In this document: positions 26,989 through 35,830 of the stretch, piece after piece
Layout: each line of letters starts with the position of its first letter
Position numbering within the stretch: position 1 is the stretch's first letter
NCBI GenBank assembly: GCA_029834535.1
Contig: JAQMWT010000633.1
Coordinates: 1-40,944 of the forward strand
Direction: 5' to 3'
Origin: Chrysophaeum taylorii
Lineage: Eukaryota > Sar > Pelagophyceae > Pelagomonadales > Pelagomonadaceae
DNA: 40,944 nucleotides
Made by a program: the position numbers and the translations under genes
Notes under the pieces: generated by a model
The model's database searches: none
What the model was told of the DNA's origin: nothing
What the model saw: only the letters and a program-made list of their open reading frames with translations

Positions 26989-27624
26989 CTATTTTCCTAA
27001 TCGTTGTCCAGCGGAAGGAGCTGCCTCTTTCTTCTCCTCCTCCTCGAGGATCATCGCGTCGTCGGCAGCGAGCCGCTCCGGACAGTATAAGGACATCCAC
27101 TGGCGGGCGACGGGGTCGAGGCCGATGGGGGTGTACGCATACTGCCATCCAATTATGGCCAGATGCACGACCGCGAGTCGAAAATAGGCCGTAAAAGTCG
27201 GTGCGACGTAGTGCCACCGGCACGCAAGATCTTGGAACCAGACGCCAACGTCGTCGATGCCGACCTGCGAGGGTCTCGGACTAAGCGTATCCACACAGAA
27301 GATCTTCGAGAAGAGAAATCCGAAAAGTATCTATCGTCACAGACCTACCCGTCCGGCGTCGGTGTGCTCGAAGCACATCCGATCGTCAACAGAATGGATG
27401 TCGTCGAGACGTTTGAACGAAAGCCGGCCAACGGTCAGCTGTTCCCGAAGTTGAACACTCCAGGAAAGTTCGAGCCCGTCAAATTCGACGTAGAAGGCCA
27501 AGAGGTCCTCCGGCAGCGCACCACCTTTCCTCTTTTTTCCCTGGCGCGCCTCGAATCGCACCTCGCCGAGCTTGGCGAGATAGTCGAGAAGAGCGAACGA
27601 CACCTCATTAAATCGACCCTCCAT
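26989..27624 (-). CDS. TPGS2-like tubulin polyglutamylase complex subunit
   Basis: Two exons on the minus strand, 27349-27624 and 26989-27303, joined across a 45-bp GT-AG intron (27304-27348, donor GTAGGT, phase 0); 196 aa. The first exon has LPEDLLAFYVEFDGLELSW, the SMI1/KNR4 (SUKH) pattern LP.DL..FY...dG..l.W, followed by VGRLSFKRLDDI. The second has WHYVAPTFTAYFRLAVVHLA, IIGWQYAYTPIGLDPVARQW, matching the end of TPGS2 (YFRl...HLG...WQ.a.T..G..p...qW). TPGS2 is part of the TTLL1 polyglutamylase complex acting on ciliary tubulin. The start of this gene and that of the next lie 43 bp apart, divergently. Confidence 0.75.
27304..27348 (-). other. 45-bp spliceosomal intron in the TPGS2-like gene
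   Basis: On the minus strand GTAGGTCTG ... TCTCTTCTCGAAG, phase 0. It contains in-frame stops; removal joins two open, family-conserved frames. Confidence 0.75.
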
Positions 27625-27667
27625 AGGGTTAGTGATGTTTAATAAGGGGTTACCGAAACAAAAAAAG

Positions 27668-28173
27668 ATGTTTTGCTTCTTCTTTTTGCCGCTCGGCTTT
27701 TCTTTGGCCGCGTCGCTCCGAGGCATTGCCGATGCCCCGTCGGGGACCTACAAGGGCGACAAAACCATCTCGGGCGTCAAGTTCAAGGTGGAAATGAAAT
27801 TTTCGGCCAACGAGAACGCCCCTCGTATGAAGGTATTTTTTTTTGGATGACGTCCCTTCTTTCAGGCACCGGCACCCTCGACATCGAGATCAAAAATCCC
27901 TTCGATGTCGAGTGCAAGACGGAGCCCTATACGCTCGACTCTGACGACCATATTCAGCTCGACGACTACGACGACGACGACGACTGCGTTTACGGCGGCT
28001 TGAACGCGGTCGGTGCCGAACTCGACTACATCAAGTACGACGACGACGACGACAAGGTCACCATCAAGGTCAAGGACGGCCCCATCTACCTCAAGGTCGA
28101 CCTAGACCATGATGACGACGATTACCAACACGACATCATCCCTGGCGCTTCTCTCGACGCTCGTCAAGCCTAG
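27668..28173 (+). CDS. Secreted Asp-rich hypothetical protein
   Basis: Two exons, 27668-27824 and 27866-28173, with a 41-bp intron (27825-27865, donor GTATGA, acceptor CTTTCAG, phase 1); 154 aa. A signal peptide (MFCFFFLPLGFSLAASLRG) precedes a beta-rich region (SGTYKGDKTISGVKFKVEMK, then TGTLDIEIKNPFDVECKTEP) and three Asp runs (YDDDDD, KYDDDDDK, DHDDDDY). Asp-rich secreted proteins often bind calcium or mineral surfaces, but no family is recognised. The splice choice is set by the frame: the nearby alternative GT at 27833 would put exon 2 out of the coding frame. Confidence 0.65.
27825..27865 (+). other. 41-bp intron in the Asp-rich protein gene
   Basis: GTATGAAGG ... CCCTTCTTTCAG, with a pyrimidine tract directly before AG. 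Among the shortest introns in the window. Confidence 0.7.
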
Positions 28174-28354
28174 GTCGGAACCACTAAAGACGACGCCGAC
28201 CTCTCTCTCTTGGCGCTCTTCCAGCCCACGTCCTCCTCCGCACGCCCTCTTCTGCGGCACTGCGAATCATGCGTGCCATCGCACTGAGTACGTGCTCGTC
28301 CTATCCCATCCCCCTAGAGGAGGAGTGCCACCCCCAGCTCGACGCGACACACAA

Positions 28355-28813
28355 TTAGGGCGGCGTACTCGGCTTCTGGTCCTTGTCTTCCTGAAGCTCG
28401 GCAAAGATCATAGGGTCCCGACGCGCAAGTTGCTCGACGACGAATTCCGCCGTTTCCTGATCGAGAATGGTGATGAGGGCAGAACCCCCCGGCCCCGTGG
28501 CGACCTTGTAAATTTCCTCGGCACGCTTGATGTCCATGCCGTCGATCAAGTCCATCAGGGCCTTGCACACGTGGGTCTGGTCGTACTCTTCGTCGCCCAG
28601 AAGAAAAACTTTGAACATGGGCATATCCTCGAGCTCTTCCATCGTCTTCCTCTCGGGTTTTGCCACTGCCACCTTTTTCTTCGTCTCCGGCTTAACTTCG
28701 ACCTTCTGTCGCGTCTTTGTCTGAGTCTCTGGCGCGGCACTCATCGTCACCCGCCGCACGGGGAGCCTCACGCTCGGAGACAACGCCACAGCGCACACCA
28801 CCAGCAAAAACAT
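28355..28813 (-). CDS. ClpS-like protein, probably plastid-targeted
   Basis: 152 aa from the ATG at 28813. The N-terminus is a signal or transit type (MFLLVVCAVALSPSVRLPVR) and is followed by a Lys/Thr/Glu linker. From about residue 64 it reads MFKVFLLGDEEYDQTHVCKA, with later residues ALITILDQETAEFVVEQLAR. This fits the ClpS fold (y-V-x-L-x-N-D-x..tp..V...L, then A-E-x-x-x-x-x-L), the adaptor that hands N-degron substrates to the Clp protease. The ND box is changed to GDE, so substrate recognition may differ and the family call is moderate. It converges with the Asp-rich gene. Confidence 0.55.
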   Translation of the reverse strand: MFLLVVCAVALSPSVRLPVRRVTMSAAPETQTKTRQKVEVKPETKKKVAVAKPERKTMEELEDMPMFKVFLLGDEEYDQTHVCKALMDLIDGMDIKRAEEIYKVATGPGGSALITILDQETAEFVVEQLARRDPMIFAELQEDKDQKPSTPP

Positions 28814-29556
28814 CGCCGAACCGGAACCCTCGTTCAAAGGTATGGAGGTTTAGTGTGAGATGTCGGCTTCTGTGTGTTTGGCTTTATTTTAGTAGATGGC
28901 TCGTCGTCCTGTTCATACGATGGCGACCGCAACTTGAAGATCGGATATTCAAGATGAATGATGTACTCATTACGAAGAAGAAGAGAAGACACAGCGTGTC
29001 GTTTTCGTTTCTCGACACGCGAATGAGTCTCACGACGTCAAGTCTTATCAAGCACTTTGGGTAAAAAGACCGACCACGGAGCCGAGACGACGTAATACTT
29101 TTCGTCGCCAAGCCTGGAATTATGTGGACCTCTCCGCCGCTGCTGTACTTGGACGTCTGCCGTACTCACACAATTCCTCAAGGGCTCAATCAACACTGAT
29201 GAATGACTCTGCGGACAAAGTGGGAGCGACTTGTTGATTTGGGTGCGCTTCCAACACATCTTCTTCTTCTTCGAACTGCAAATCTCATGCTAGTCTTTCA
29301 ACAAATCATAGTCGTGCTTGACCGTCGTCTTTGAAAATCGTCCACAATCCTCCGCCCTGGAAACACTATTGTCGACACATGTCTTGCCGGCAAGCGACTT
29401 TCGGAATGAATAATAACGATGTTCAGCGGTCGGTCGGTCGGTCGGTCGGTCGAAAAAAGAAGAAGCTCGTTCGAAAAGACGGGGGTTTGAATAAGATCTC
29501 CAAGAATACCACCACCACCACCACCACCACCAACACCGCCAGAAGATCAAGCAAGA
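28814..29556. other. Gene-free stretch with (GGTC)n and (CCA)n repeats
   Basis: No convincing coding frame. 29430-29452 is (GGTC)n; 29510-29535 is (CCA)n. The segment 28960-29260 has mixed composition and short frames on both strands without recognisable domains. It may hold untranslated regions or a non-coding RNA, but nothing supports either. Confidence 0.4.
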
Positions 29557-31422
29557 TTAGTGCGAGAGAGCGGCGTCCGCTGCGTCGACGATGGCGTCGA
29601 TCTGCGCTGGCGAAAAAGCGGAATAGTTAAAGAACAAGGGCGGGTAGGAGTCGATGTACAAAAACTGGAGTCGGAGCCCGAGGGCTTTGGCGGCGTGGAG
29701 GAAGTAATCGTCGGAGGACGATGGAACGCCCACGGCATCCCTGGCGGGGAGCACCAAAATAGGTGTCCCTTTCGCGCAATGGACAAAGTTCGCGAGACCC
29801 GCGCCGTGGGGTCCGAGGACCAACGCTGCCCGCGACCAGTCCCGCGCCGCGCGTTCGACGTCGGGGGTGACACCGCCGCGCCACGTCTTGACCTCGTAGT
29901 GGCCTCGAAACTTATCTTCGAGCGCCCGGACGATCGCATCTTCGGAGACTACGTGCCTTTTGTCGCAGTCGGCGCGCGAATACCAAAGGACGAAGGACGT
30001 CGATTCGGTCGTAGCGGGAAAGGCTCGCTTCAGAAACGCGGCCTGGAGACGCAACAACGGGGCCGGCACGTAATGGAGCCGAAAAATCGAGTCGTGATAT
30101 CGTCGATACGACGACGACGACGACGACGACGGAGTCCATCGAGCAGCAGCCGGCGTCGGCCAGTCGATTAAAAAAGCGCGGTCGAAACGAAAGGCGCGGC
30201 CCTTTTTGTGCTCGTACCCCTTGAGGCGGTTGGTCGCGTTGAGCGCGCGGAGGGTTTTGTGACCTCGCATCAGGAGCGCACCTATTGTAGGGCCTAAGGT
30301 CATCGGAAAGACTACGACGGCTGCGGCTAAGGACGTTCGGGTATCGGCGGGGAGCCCGGGCGGCGGCATCGCGTTTCGGTCGAAGATTCTCGACAACAAT
30401 ACGCACAATTTCGTGACGGTTTCAGTCTGATGGTGCCAGAACATCTTGTGTCCCTCGCGCATATCGAACAACAATATTGCCGGGGGGGCGCGTTCTGCGC
30501 GATACTCGGAAGGCACGCCCCAATCGGACGGCAGCGCGCCGGAACAAGAATGCTCGCCCGCGAAGATAACGTTCCCTCGCCAGAGGGCCGCGCCGTCCTC
30601 GCCGCTCAGGTGAGCGTCGGGAATCTCGACCAGTCGCACCCGGACATCGGCGGTCGTCAGGGGGTGCACCCGCCACGACGTCGGAGGAAACCAGCCTTCT
30701 TGGATCCGCCAAGAAATAGCTTTTTGTTCCGAACTATTCTCCGGAAGCAGCGAGAGGCGCGCCGACGTCGCGAACCAATCCGAGGCCGAGGGCCAGTCCC
30801 TGCGGAGGGCCCTGGCCCACGCGACGTAGGCCGCCGCTTCCTGCTGGACACTTCTCGCCGCGGTCGACGATTTGGCCAGCAACGGCGACAGCACCCTCTC
30901 GGCTTCGTCGAGGTCGTCCTCGAGCAGCAACAAGTACCCAAGCCGTGCGCGCACGACATCCCCGCCTCTTCCGGCCGTCGTCGTCGCGGCGACGCCCTGC
31001 CGCATCCACGCGATGGCAGCTTTTCGTCGCCCGAGCGACTTGTGGAGGAGTTCGTGCAGGTTCTCGTACACCTTGTCCGCGCACTCCGAGAAACCCTCGT
31101 CGAGCGCGACGTCGCAACTCCGAGCCCCGGCTTCGAACCGCCGCAAGGCGCGCTCGTAGTCCCCGAGCTTGAACGCGGCCCATCCGACGTTGTTGTACAG
31201 CTGCGATTCGGCGGCCACGTTTAACAACAACGAGTTTCGCCGCATTCGCTCAAGAGCGTGCTCGTAGAACTCCGACGCCTCGCGCCACCGCTGGCTCTGG
31301 AGCGCGCGCTCCCCGGCGCTCAGCGTCCCCCGGATCTCCTCGAAGATGCTGCTGGTTTCGGCGGCGGCAAGAGCAGAAGCGGCGAGAGAGATGATGATGA
31401 TGATGATGAGGAAGAAGAACAT
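29557..31422 (-). CDS. GT61-family glycosyltransferase with N-terminal TPR region
   Basis: 621 aa. A signal anchor (MFFFLIIIIIISLAASALAAA) is followed by TPR-like helices (about 25-240: LYNNVGWAAFKLGDYERALR, then ARALRRDWPSASDWFATSAR). A C-terminal DUF563/GT61 domain (about 330-610) has LHYVPAP, LWYSRADCDKRHVVSEDAIV (usual R-x-x-x-R-x-I-x-N-E) and LVLGPHGAGLANFVHCAKGT, the GT61 hallmark gpHGAGltN. GT61 enzymes are Golgi xylosyl-, arabinosyl- or O-GlcNAc-type transferases. The TPR fusion may recruit protein partners. It is divergent from the kinesin gene with 124 bp between starts. Confidence 0.88.
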   Translation of the reverse strand: MFFFLIIIIIISLAASALAAAETSSIFEEIRGTLSAGERALQSQRWREASEFYEHALERMRRNSLLLNVAAESQLYNNVGWAAFKLGDYERALRRFEAGARSCDVALDEGFSECADKVYENLHELLHKSLGRRKAAIAWMRQGVAATTTAGRGGDVVRARLGYLLLLEDDLDEAERVLSPLLAKSSTAARSVQQEAAAYVAWARALRRDWPSASDWFATSARLSLLPENSSEQKAISWRIQEGWFPPTSWRVHPLTTADVRVRLVEIPDAHLSGEDGAALWRGNVIFAGEHSCSGALPSDWGVPSEYRAERAPPAILLFDMREGHKMFWHHQTETVTKLCVLLSRIFDRNAMPPPGLPADTRTSLAAAVVVFPMTLGPTIGALLMRGHKTLRALNATNRLKGYEHKKGRAFRFDRAFLIDWPTPAAARWTPSSSSSSSYRRYHDSIFRLHYVPAPLLRLQAAFLKRAFPATTESTSFVLWYSRADCDKRHVVSEDAIVRALEDKFRGHYEVKTWRGGVTPDVERAARDWSRAALVLGPHGAGLANFVHCAKGTPILVLPARDAVGVPSSSDDYFLHAAKALGLRLQFLYIDSYPPLFFNYSAFSPAQIDAIVDAADAALSH

Positions 31423-31546
31423 CGCAAGGGTTTGTTTGGTTGGCTGCTGCCATTATTATTATTAGTTATTATTTAAGTCTTTATAAATGTTTACTGATTA
31501 TTTAAGTCTCTCTTATAGAAGAGACCATTAACGACGACGAGAAGTG

Positions 31547-34500
31547 ATGTCATCGATCAAGGTCGCGCTGCGCGCCCGGCCCTGGACGTTGGATGACCGG
31601 CTCGGGATCGATATGCAGCAGGTCGGGGAGGAGCAGGGGACCATAAGCCTGCTGAACAGCGACTACTCGACGAAGTTTTTCTCCTTTTCGTACAGTTGGT
31701 GGACCGCGTTCAACTGGCAGCACCACTGCGCCAAGGCCGACCAGGAGGTGTGCGAGAACATGAAGGTGACGAGTCAGGACGACGTGTACGCGACGGTCGG
31801 GCAGAAAATCAAGGCCGACCTCTACGACGGAAACGCGGTGGTCCTGTTCGCGTACGGGTTGTCGGGTTCCGGGAAGACGTACACCGTTTTTGGAATGGAC
31901 GACATAAAGAACAAAAATAGCTGGTTCTACCACGCGAGGCCCGACTCGAACTGGGGGGTGTTTCCGCGGCTCGCGTACGAGATTTTCCAGGACCGGAAGG
32001 ATGGATGGAAGATCTCGATGAAGTACTTCCAGAACGTGGTCGACGTCGTCAGAGACCTCATGAGCTCGCAGGGCACGGAGAAAATCTACAAGGAGGGGAT
32101 GAAGAAGGACGCGGACGGGTTCATGGACATCGAGTGGTGCCAGTCTGCCGTCTTGAACTCGTGGGACGATCTGAGGAACACATTTTTGGCCGCGAACGCG
32201 CGCAAGGCGATCGCGCCGACGCAGTTCAACCACCAGTCGACGCGCGGCCACTGCATCATGACGATCGAAGTGTTGATGCCCGACGAGAAAGACCCGACGA
32301 TGAAGAAACGGGGTCGGGTGTACGTGTGCGATCTGGCGGGCACCGAGCCGGCGGGCGACATATACTACGCCGTATACGAGGCTCGAGTGATGCCCGACGG
32401 ATCCGTCGAGCAGGCTCTGGTCGGACCACACCAGAACCAGGGAAAAACAAAGGAACTCCAGGATCAGGGGAAGAAGATCAACTTGTCCTTGTCCGAAATG
32501 GCCCAGTTTTTCATGAAGATGGCCGAGGCCTACAAGGCGAAGAAGTTGAAGCCGGGCGTGTCGATTCCCGGGTGCAACACGTACTTTCTATGCAAGTATT
32601 TGAAGGACACGATGCTCAATGCCAAGACGTATTTGTTTTGCGCGATCAGACCCGAGGTGACGTACCTGAAGTACACGTTTGCGACGCTGGGGTTTGCGAA
32701 GAACGCGAGCGTCGTTCAGTTGTCTCCGAAGAAAGCGACGACCGCCAAGTCTCCCGCCGAGCGAAAGTTGATGGCCGAACTCGAAAAGTACAAGCAGATG
32801 GTCGAAGAGCTCCAGAAGGGGAGCACCCAGGGCGGGGAAGAAGTCGCGCGGTTGCAGGAGATGCTCGCCAAGCAACAACAAGAGCTGCAGCGCGTCGTGA
32901 ACGAGGAGGAAGATCCGTCGTCGTCGTCGTCGTCGTCTTCGGGTTTCCGCTCGGCCAAGGCCGAGCAGGACAAGAAGCGAAAACAGTACCAGGCGCGCGG
33001 CATCACGTTGTACGAGGAAGTCGATTTCAAAACCTTTGCACATCCCTACTTGGTCAACATCGACGAGGACGAGTTCCGGACCAAGCGGTTCGTCTACGCG
33101 CTAGAGCCAAACGGGACGACCACTTTCGGCCCGGACGGCGACGTGCGGCCGCCCTCTTTCAGCGTCAAACGATCGCACTGCAAGGTGGAAACAACAACAA
33201 CAACAACCGAGGAGACCACTACCACAATGGTGGGCGGGGAAGGGACGACCTACGTGGCTGGGAAGCTCGTCGCCAAAGACGAGAGAGTCGGTCTCGCGCA
33301 CGGCGACTGGGTCGTCATGGGAAAGGAGATGTTGCAGTTCTGCAGCCGCGGCGAGCCGCCGCCTTTCCAGAGCGACGATGCCGCCGAAGCAATGTTCGTC
33401 GAGATCAACGCGTGCTTGACGCGCGCGATGCAACAGCAACAGTATCCCGGAGGGGGGCAGAACGACGAGCTCGCCAGGCGGATCAAGGAGCTGGAAGCTC
33501 AAAATTCCCAACTTCAAGCTCGTAATAATAATAATACTTCCTCATCGCCCTCAGACAACGACGACGACGCCGCCGCCCCTGGCACCACCACCACCACCAC
33601 CACCACCACCACCAAGAACAACAACAAGACGTCGTTCGACGAGGCGGAGGTGATGAACGTGATCTCCTTGATCAAAGAAGTCAAGGAGATTTGCGAGCAG
33701 TTCGATCGGCCGATGTTGGACTTCGAACCCGTGTTGGCTCGGTCCGATCGTACCGAGGGGGGGCAGGGCAAGACGTTTATCAAGGTGACCGACGCGAAAA
33801 CCGAACAGGTATCCCTCATAAGCGACGCCGACTTCGCGATGAAGTACTCGATGCTCAAGGACGCGCGGTTGACGTTGTTGATGTCGTTCGAAGCGAACGA
33901 GGAGCACCAAGTCTCGGACATCCATGACCCCGTCTCCCTTTTTTTTTCGGACATGTTTCACATTTGCTCGGGAAGACACTTCTGCGAATATCTCGCCTAC
34001 AATTTCGAAACCGAAGCCGAAGACAAGGACGTGACTCTGGTCGCGTCGACCTCCCCATACCACAATTCGGGGATTTTGAACATCGACTGGCAGCCCGTGG
34101 GCGAAGCGGTCGAAGTGGAGGCGCCCGAGGCGATGCTCGGGAAGCCGTGGACCTTCAAGCTGCGCATCATAAACGCGGCCCTAAAAATACGCGCTCGCCA
34201 GTCCTACGTCTCGTACCTCTTTCCCAACGAATCGGGCGAGCTCGAAAAGTTCATCACGGATACGTGCGAGGTCGAGACGATGACGCCCAGTTTCGACTAC
34301 GAGAAGGACCACCACATCCAATCGGTGACGCAGGCATTTCTGGACTTTGTCGCCGGCAAGAACGGCATGGACTTTGATATCTGGGCATCGCCGACCTACC
34401 GCCTTCCCCCCACCAAAATCACCACGGCCAACGAGGTCGTGGCCAAGGCCTTCAAGCAACAGGTCGTCAAGTCCGGCATCGAGCTCGAGGTCGAGACGCT

Positions 34501-34648
34501 CACTAAACAAAACAAAGACCTCGAATCACAACTCGAGCGTGCTATAAAAGAGATCGCCGAGGCGACCAGCGAGGAAGCCTCCAAGGTCAAGCTCCGCCTC
34601 GCCAAGGCCATTTCCACCGACGCGCACCTCAATAATAATAATAAGTAG
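31547..34648 (+). CDS. Kinesin-3-like motor with FHA domain, divergent switch I
   Basis: 1033 aa from the ATG at 31547. Motor (about 1-400): P-loop AYGLSGSGKTYTVFG (102-116), switch I NHQSTRGHC (228-236; canonical NxxSSRSH), switch II VCDLAGTEP (260-268; canonical DLAGSE). A coiled coil at about 405-460 is followed by KTFAHPYLVNIDEDE and RSHCKVE, an FHA domain as in kinesin-3, with a Thr-rich insert. A second coiled coil, poly-Thr/Asn tracts and a C-terminal region of unknown fold follow, ending in a third coiled coil. It probably moves cargo along microtubules, or in the flagellum. Altered switch residues leave ATPase rate uncertain. The low-complexity runs (Ser, Thr, Asn) come from triplet repeats. 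Confidence 0.9.
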   Translation: MSSIKVALRARPWTLDDRLGIDMQQVGEEQGTISLLNSDYSTKFFSFSYSWWTAFNWQHHCAKADQEVCENMKVTSQDDVYATVGQKIKADLYDGNAVVLFAYGLSGSGKTYTVFGMDDIKNKNSWFYHARPDSNWGVFPRLAYEIFQDRKDGWKISMKYFQNVVDVVRDLMSSQGTEKIYKEGMKKDADGFMDIEWCQSAVLNSWDDLRNTFLAANARKAIAPTQFNHQSTRGHCIMTIEVLMPDEKDPTMKKRGRVYVCDLAGTEPAGDIYYAVYEARVMPDGSVEQALVGPHQNQGKTKELQDQGKKINLSLSEMAQFFMKMAEAYKAKKLKPGVSIPGCNTYFLCKYLKDTMLNAKTYLFCAIRPEVTYLKYTFATLGFAKNASVVQLSPKKATTAKSPAERKLMAELEKYKQMVEELQKGSTQGGEEVARLQEMLAKQQQELQRVVNEEEDPSSSSSSSSGFRSAKAEQDKKRKQYQARGITLYEEVDFKTFAHPYLVNIDEDEFRTKRFVYALEPNGTTTFGPDGDVRPPSFSVKRSHCKVETTTTTTEETTTTMVGGEGTTYVAGKLVAKDERVGLAHGDWVVMGKEMLQFCSRGEPPPFQSDDAAEAMFVEINACLTRAMQQQQYPGGGQNDELARRIKELEAQNSQLQARNNNNTSSSPSDNDDDAAAPGTTTTTTTTTTKNNNKTSFDEAEVMNVISLIKEVKEICEQFDRPMLDFEPVLARSDRTEGGQGKTFIKVTDAKTEQVSLISDADFAMKYSMLKDARLTLLMSFEANEEHQVSDIHDPVSLFFSDMFHICSGRHFCEYLAYNFETEAEDKDVTLVASTSPYHNSGILNIDWQPVGEAVEVEAPEAMLGKPWTFKLRIINAALKIRARQSYVSYLFPNESGELEKFITDTCEVETMTPSFDYEKDHHIQSVTQAFLDFVAGKNGMDFDIWASPTYRLPPTKITTANEVVAKAFKQQVVKSGIELEVETLTKQNKDLESQLERAIKEIAEATSEEASKVKLRLAKAISTDAHLNNNNK

Positions 34649-34763
34649 AACTAAGGACGTCCGTCCGTCGTTTTATATCTTTGACGTCATCGCTTTTTAC
34701 CAAAGTTGTTGTCGGTGATATGGGGAACTCCTTAGACTGCGGTGCGTTTGCGAGAACGAAGAA

Positions 34764-35211
34764 ATGGCCCGAAGAAAAGTCGGCGCAGGACTGAGCGACT
34801 GCGGGAGTCCCGAGGCGGACGAGAGCCAGGACTACGCGAAACCGATCGAATACTCGGACGCGCGAGAGCCCAAGGCCGCGCCGTGAGTTCGTGTCGCGTC
34901 GTTGTTCGACGACGACGAGTCGCAGGCCTCCGAAGAAGATACTCTCCTCCCTCGAAGTCCACAGGCATCTCAAAGAGTACTACGAGGCTTGGAAAAACGG
35001 TGAGAATCTTCTTCGTCTCCTTTTCCTTCCCAGTCATGATGATGATGCTTGCTTACACTTAGGCACGATCCAGCCAAAACAGCTCGAGATGTTACAGAAA
35101 ATGCCGGTCGACCCAGCAACCGGTTTGCTTTGGTGGCAATGGGTCGAACGCCACAGCGGAATCTGCGAGCACCAGCCTCCTCGCGAGAAACCCGCCTTCC
35201 TCGCCTCCTAA
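34764..35211 (+). CDS. Small hypothetical protein, three exons
   Basis: Exons 34764-34882, 34926-34999 and 35063-35211 give 113 aa. Introns are 43 bp (GTGAGT...TCGCAG) and 63 bp (GTGAGA...CACTTAG). A nearer AG at 35032-35033 would give an immediate stop, so the later acceptor is chosen. The protein is basic and Pro-rich at the N-terminus, with a conserved-looking core HRHLKEYYEAWKN then LEMLQKMPVDPATGLLWWQW. No family recognised. The gene follows the kinesin by 115 bases on the same strand. Confidence 0.6.
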
Positions 35212-35349
35212 GACGCGACGCCTCCACCAAGACCTTAATTAATCGAGTCGACCCCCCCCCCACCCTACTCCTCCTCCTAATATGTTACTTACCCCGCCAC
35301 AGCCAGCTGTGTTGAGGTTGGCTTCTCGTTGAAAGGAACAACTAACTCA

Positions 35350-35760
35350 ATGTTGTTGTTGTTGTGGCTCCTCGTTCCCGTCCTTGGCTTCCAGGCGCCG
35401 CCGCCGCCGCTTCTTGCGGTCGGGCGACGCGTCGTCCTGCGCGCCGAGCCCGAGGTCCCCGATTCCGACCCCGCCGGCAGCTTCCGGTACGACAACTCGG
35501 ACTCGATCTCGCCCCTCGAGAAACGCAAGGCGCTCCAGGACACGGCGAACTGGTGTCTCGACCGGTGCATCAAGCTCGGCCACTGCGAAGTCTTCGAAGA
35601 CCTCAACAAGATGACCACGGCGCAGGTTCAGGACTTTTGCAGGGCCTGCGTGATTTCGGGCGAATCGACGCAGGACGAGTGCGACGTCTCGATGATGTTC
35701 GCGCCCGACGCCCCCTGGGCCGGAAAAATGCCCGACGATGTCGAACTCCAAATGAAGTGA
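35350..35760 (+). CDS. Plastid-targeted hypothetical protein with conserved Cys
   Basis: 136 aa from the ATG at 35350. A signal peptide MLLLLWLLVPVLG is followed directly by FQAPPPP, an ASAFAP-like junction with Phe at +1 as used for import into plastids of secondary red origin. The mature part has WCLDRCIKLGHCEVFED and FCRACVISGESTQDECD, giving six Cys in C-x3-C and C-x2-C type pairs that could form disulfides or bind a metal. The function is not recognised. It is good evidence for the plastid type of this organism. Confidence 0.75.
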   Translation: MLLLLWLLVPVLGFQAPPPPLLAVGRRVVLRAEPEVPDSDPAGSFRYDNSDSISPLEKRKALQDTANWCLDRCIKLGHCEVFEDLNKMTTAQVQDFCRACVISGESTQDECDVSMMFAPDAPWAGKMPDDVELQMK

Positions 35761-35830
35761 TTTCTACTACTATAAATTCCTCGCTGTCTTAAACTCTCCT
35801 CGATACAATAAGCAGGCAGGTTTTAGCTTG

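Noticed and set aside
28884..29259. Short frames between ClpS-like and GT61 genes
   Set aside because: Under 80 codons, overlapping on both strands, no domain; tried as spliced exons without a convincing product.
29560..31224. Plus-strand frames antisense to the GT61 gene
   Set aside because: Arg/Gly/Ser-rich shadows without domains; the minus-strand frame has clear GT61 and TPR features.
31550..32431. 293-codon minus-strand frame
   Set aside because: Antisense to the kinesin motor domain; no independent support.
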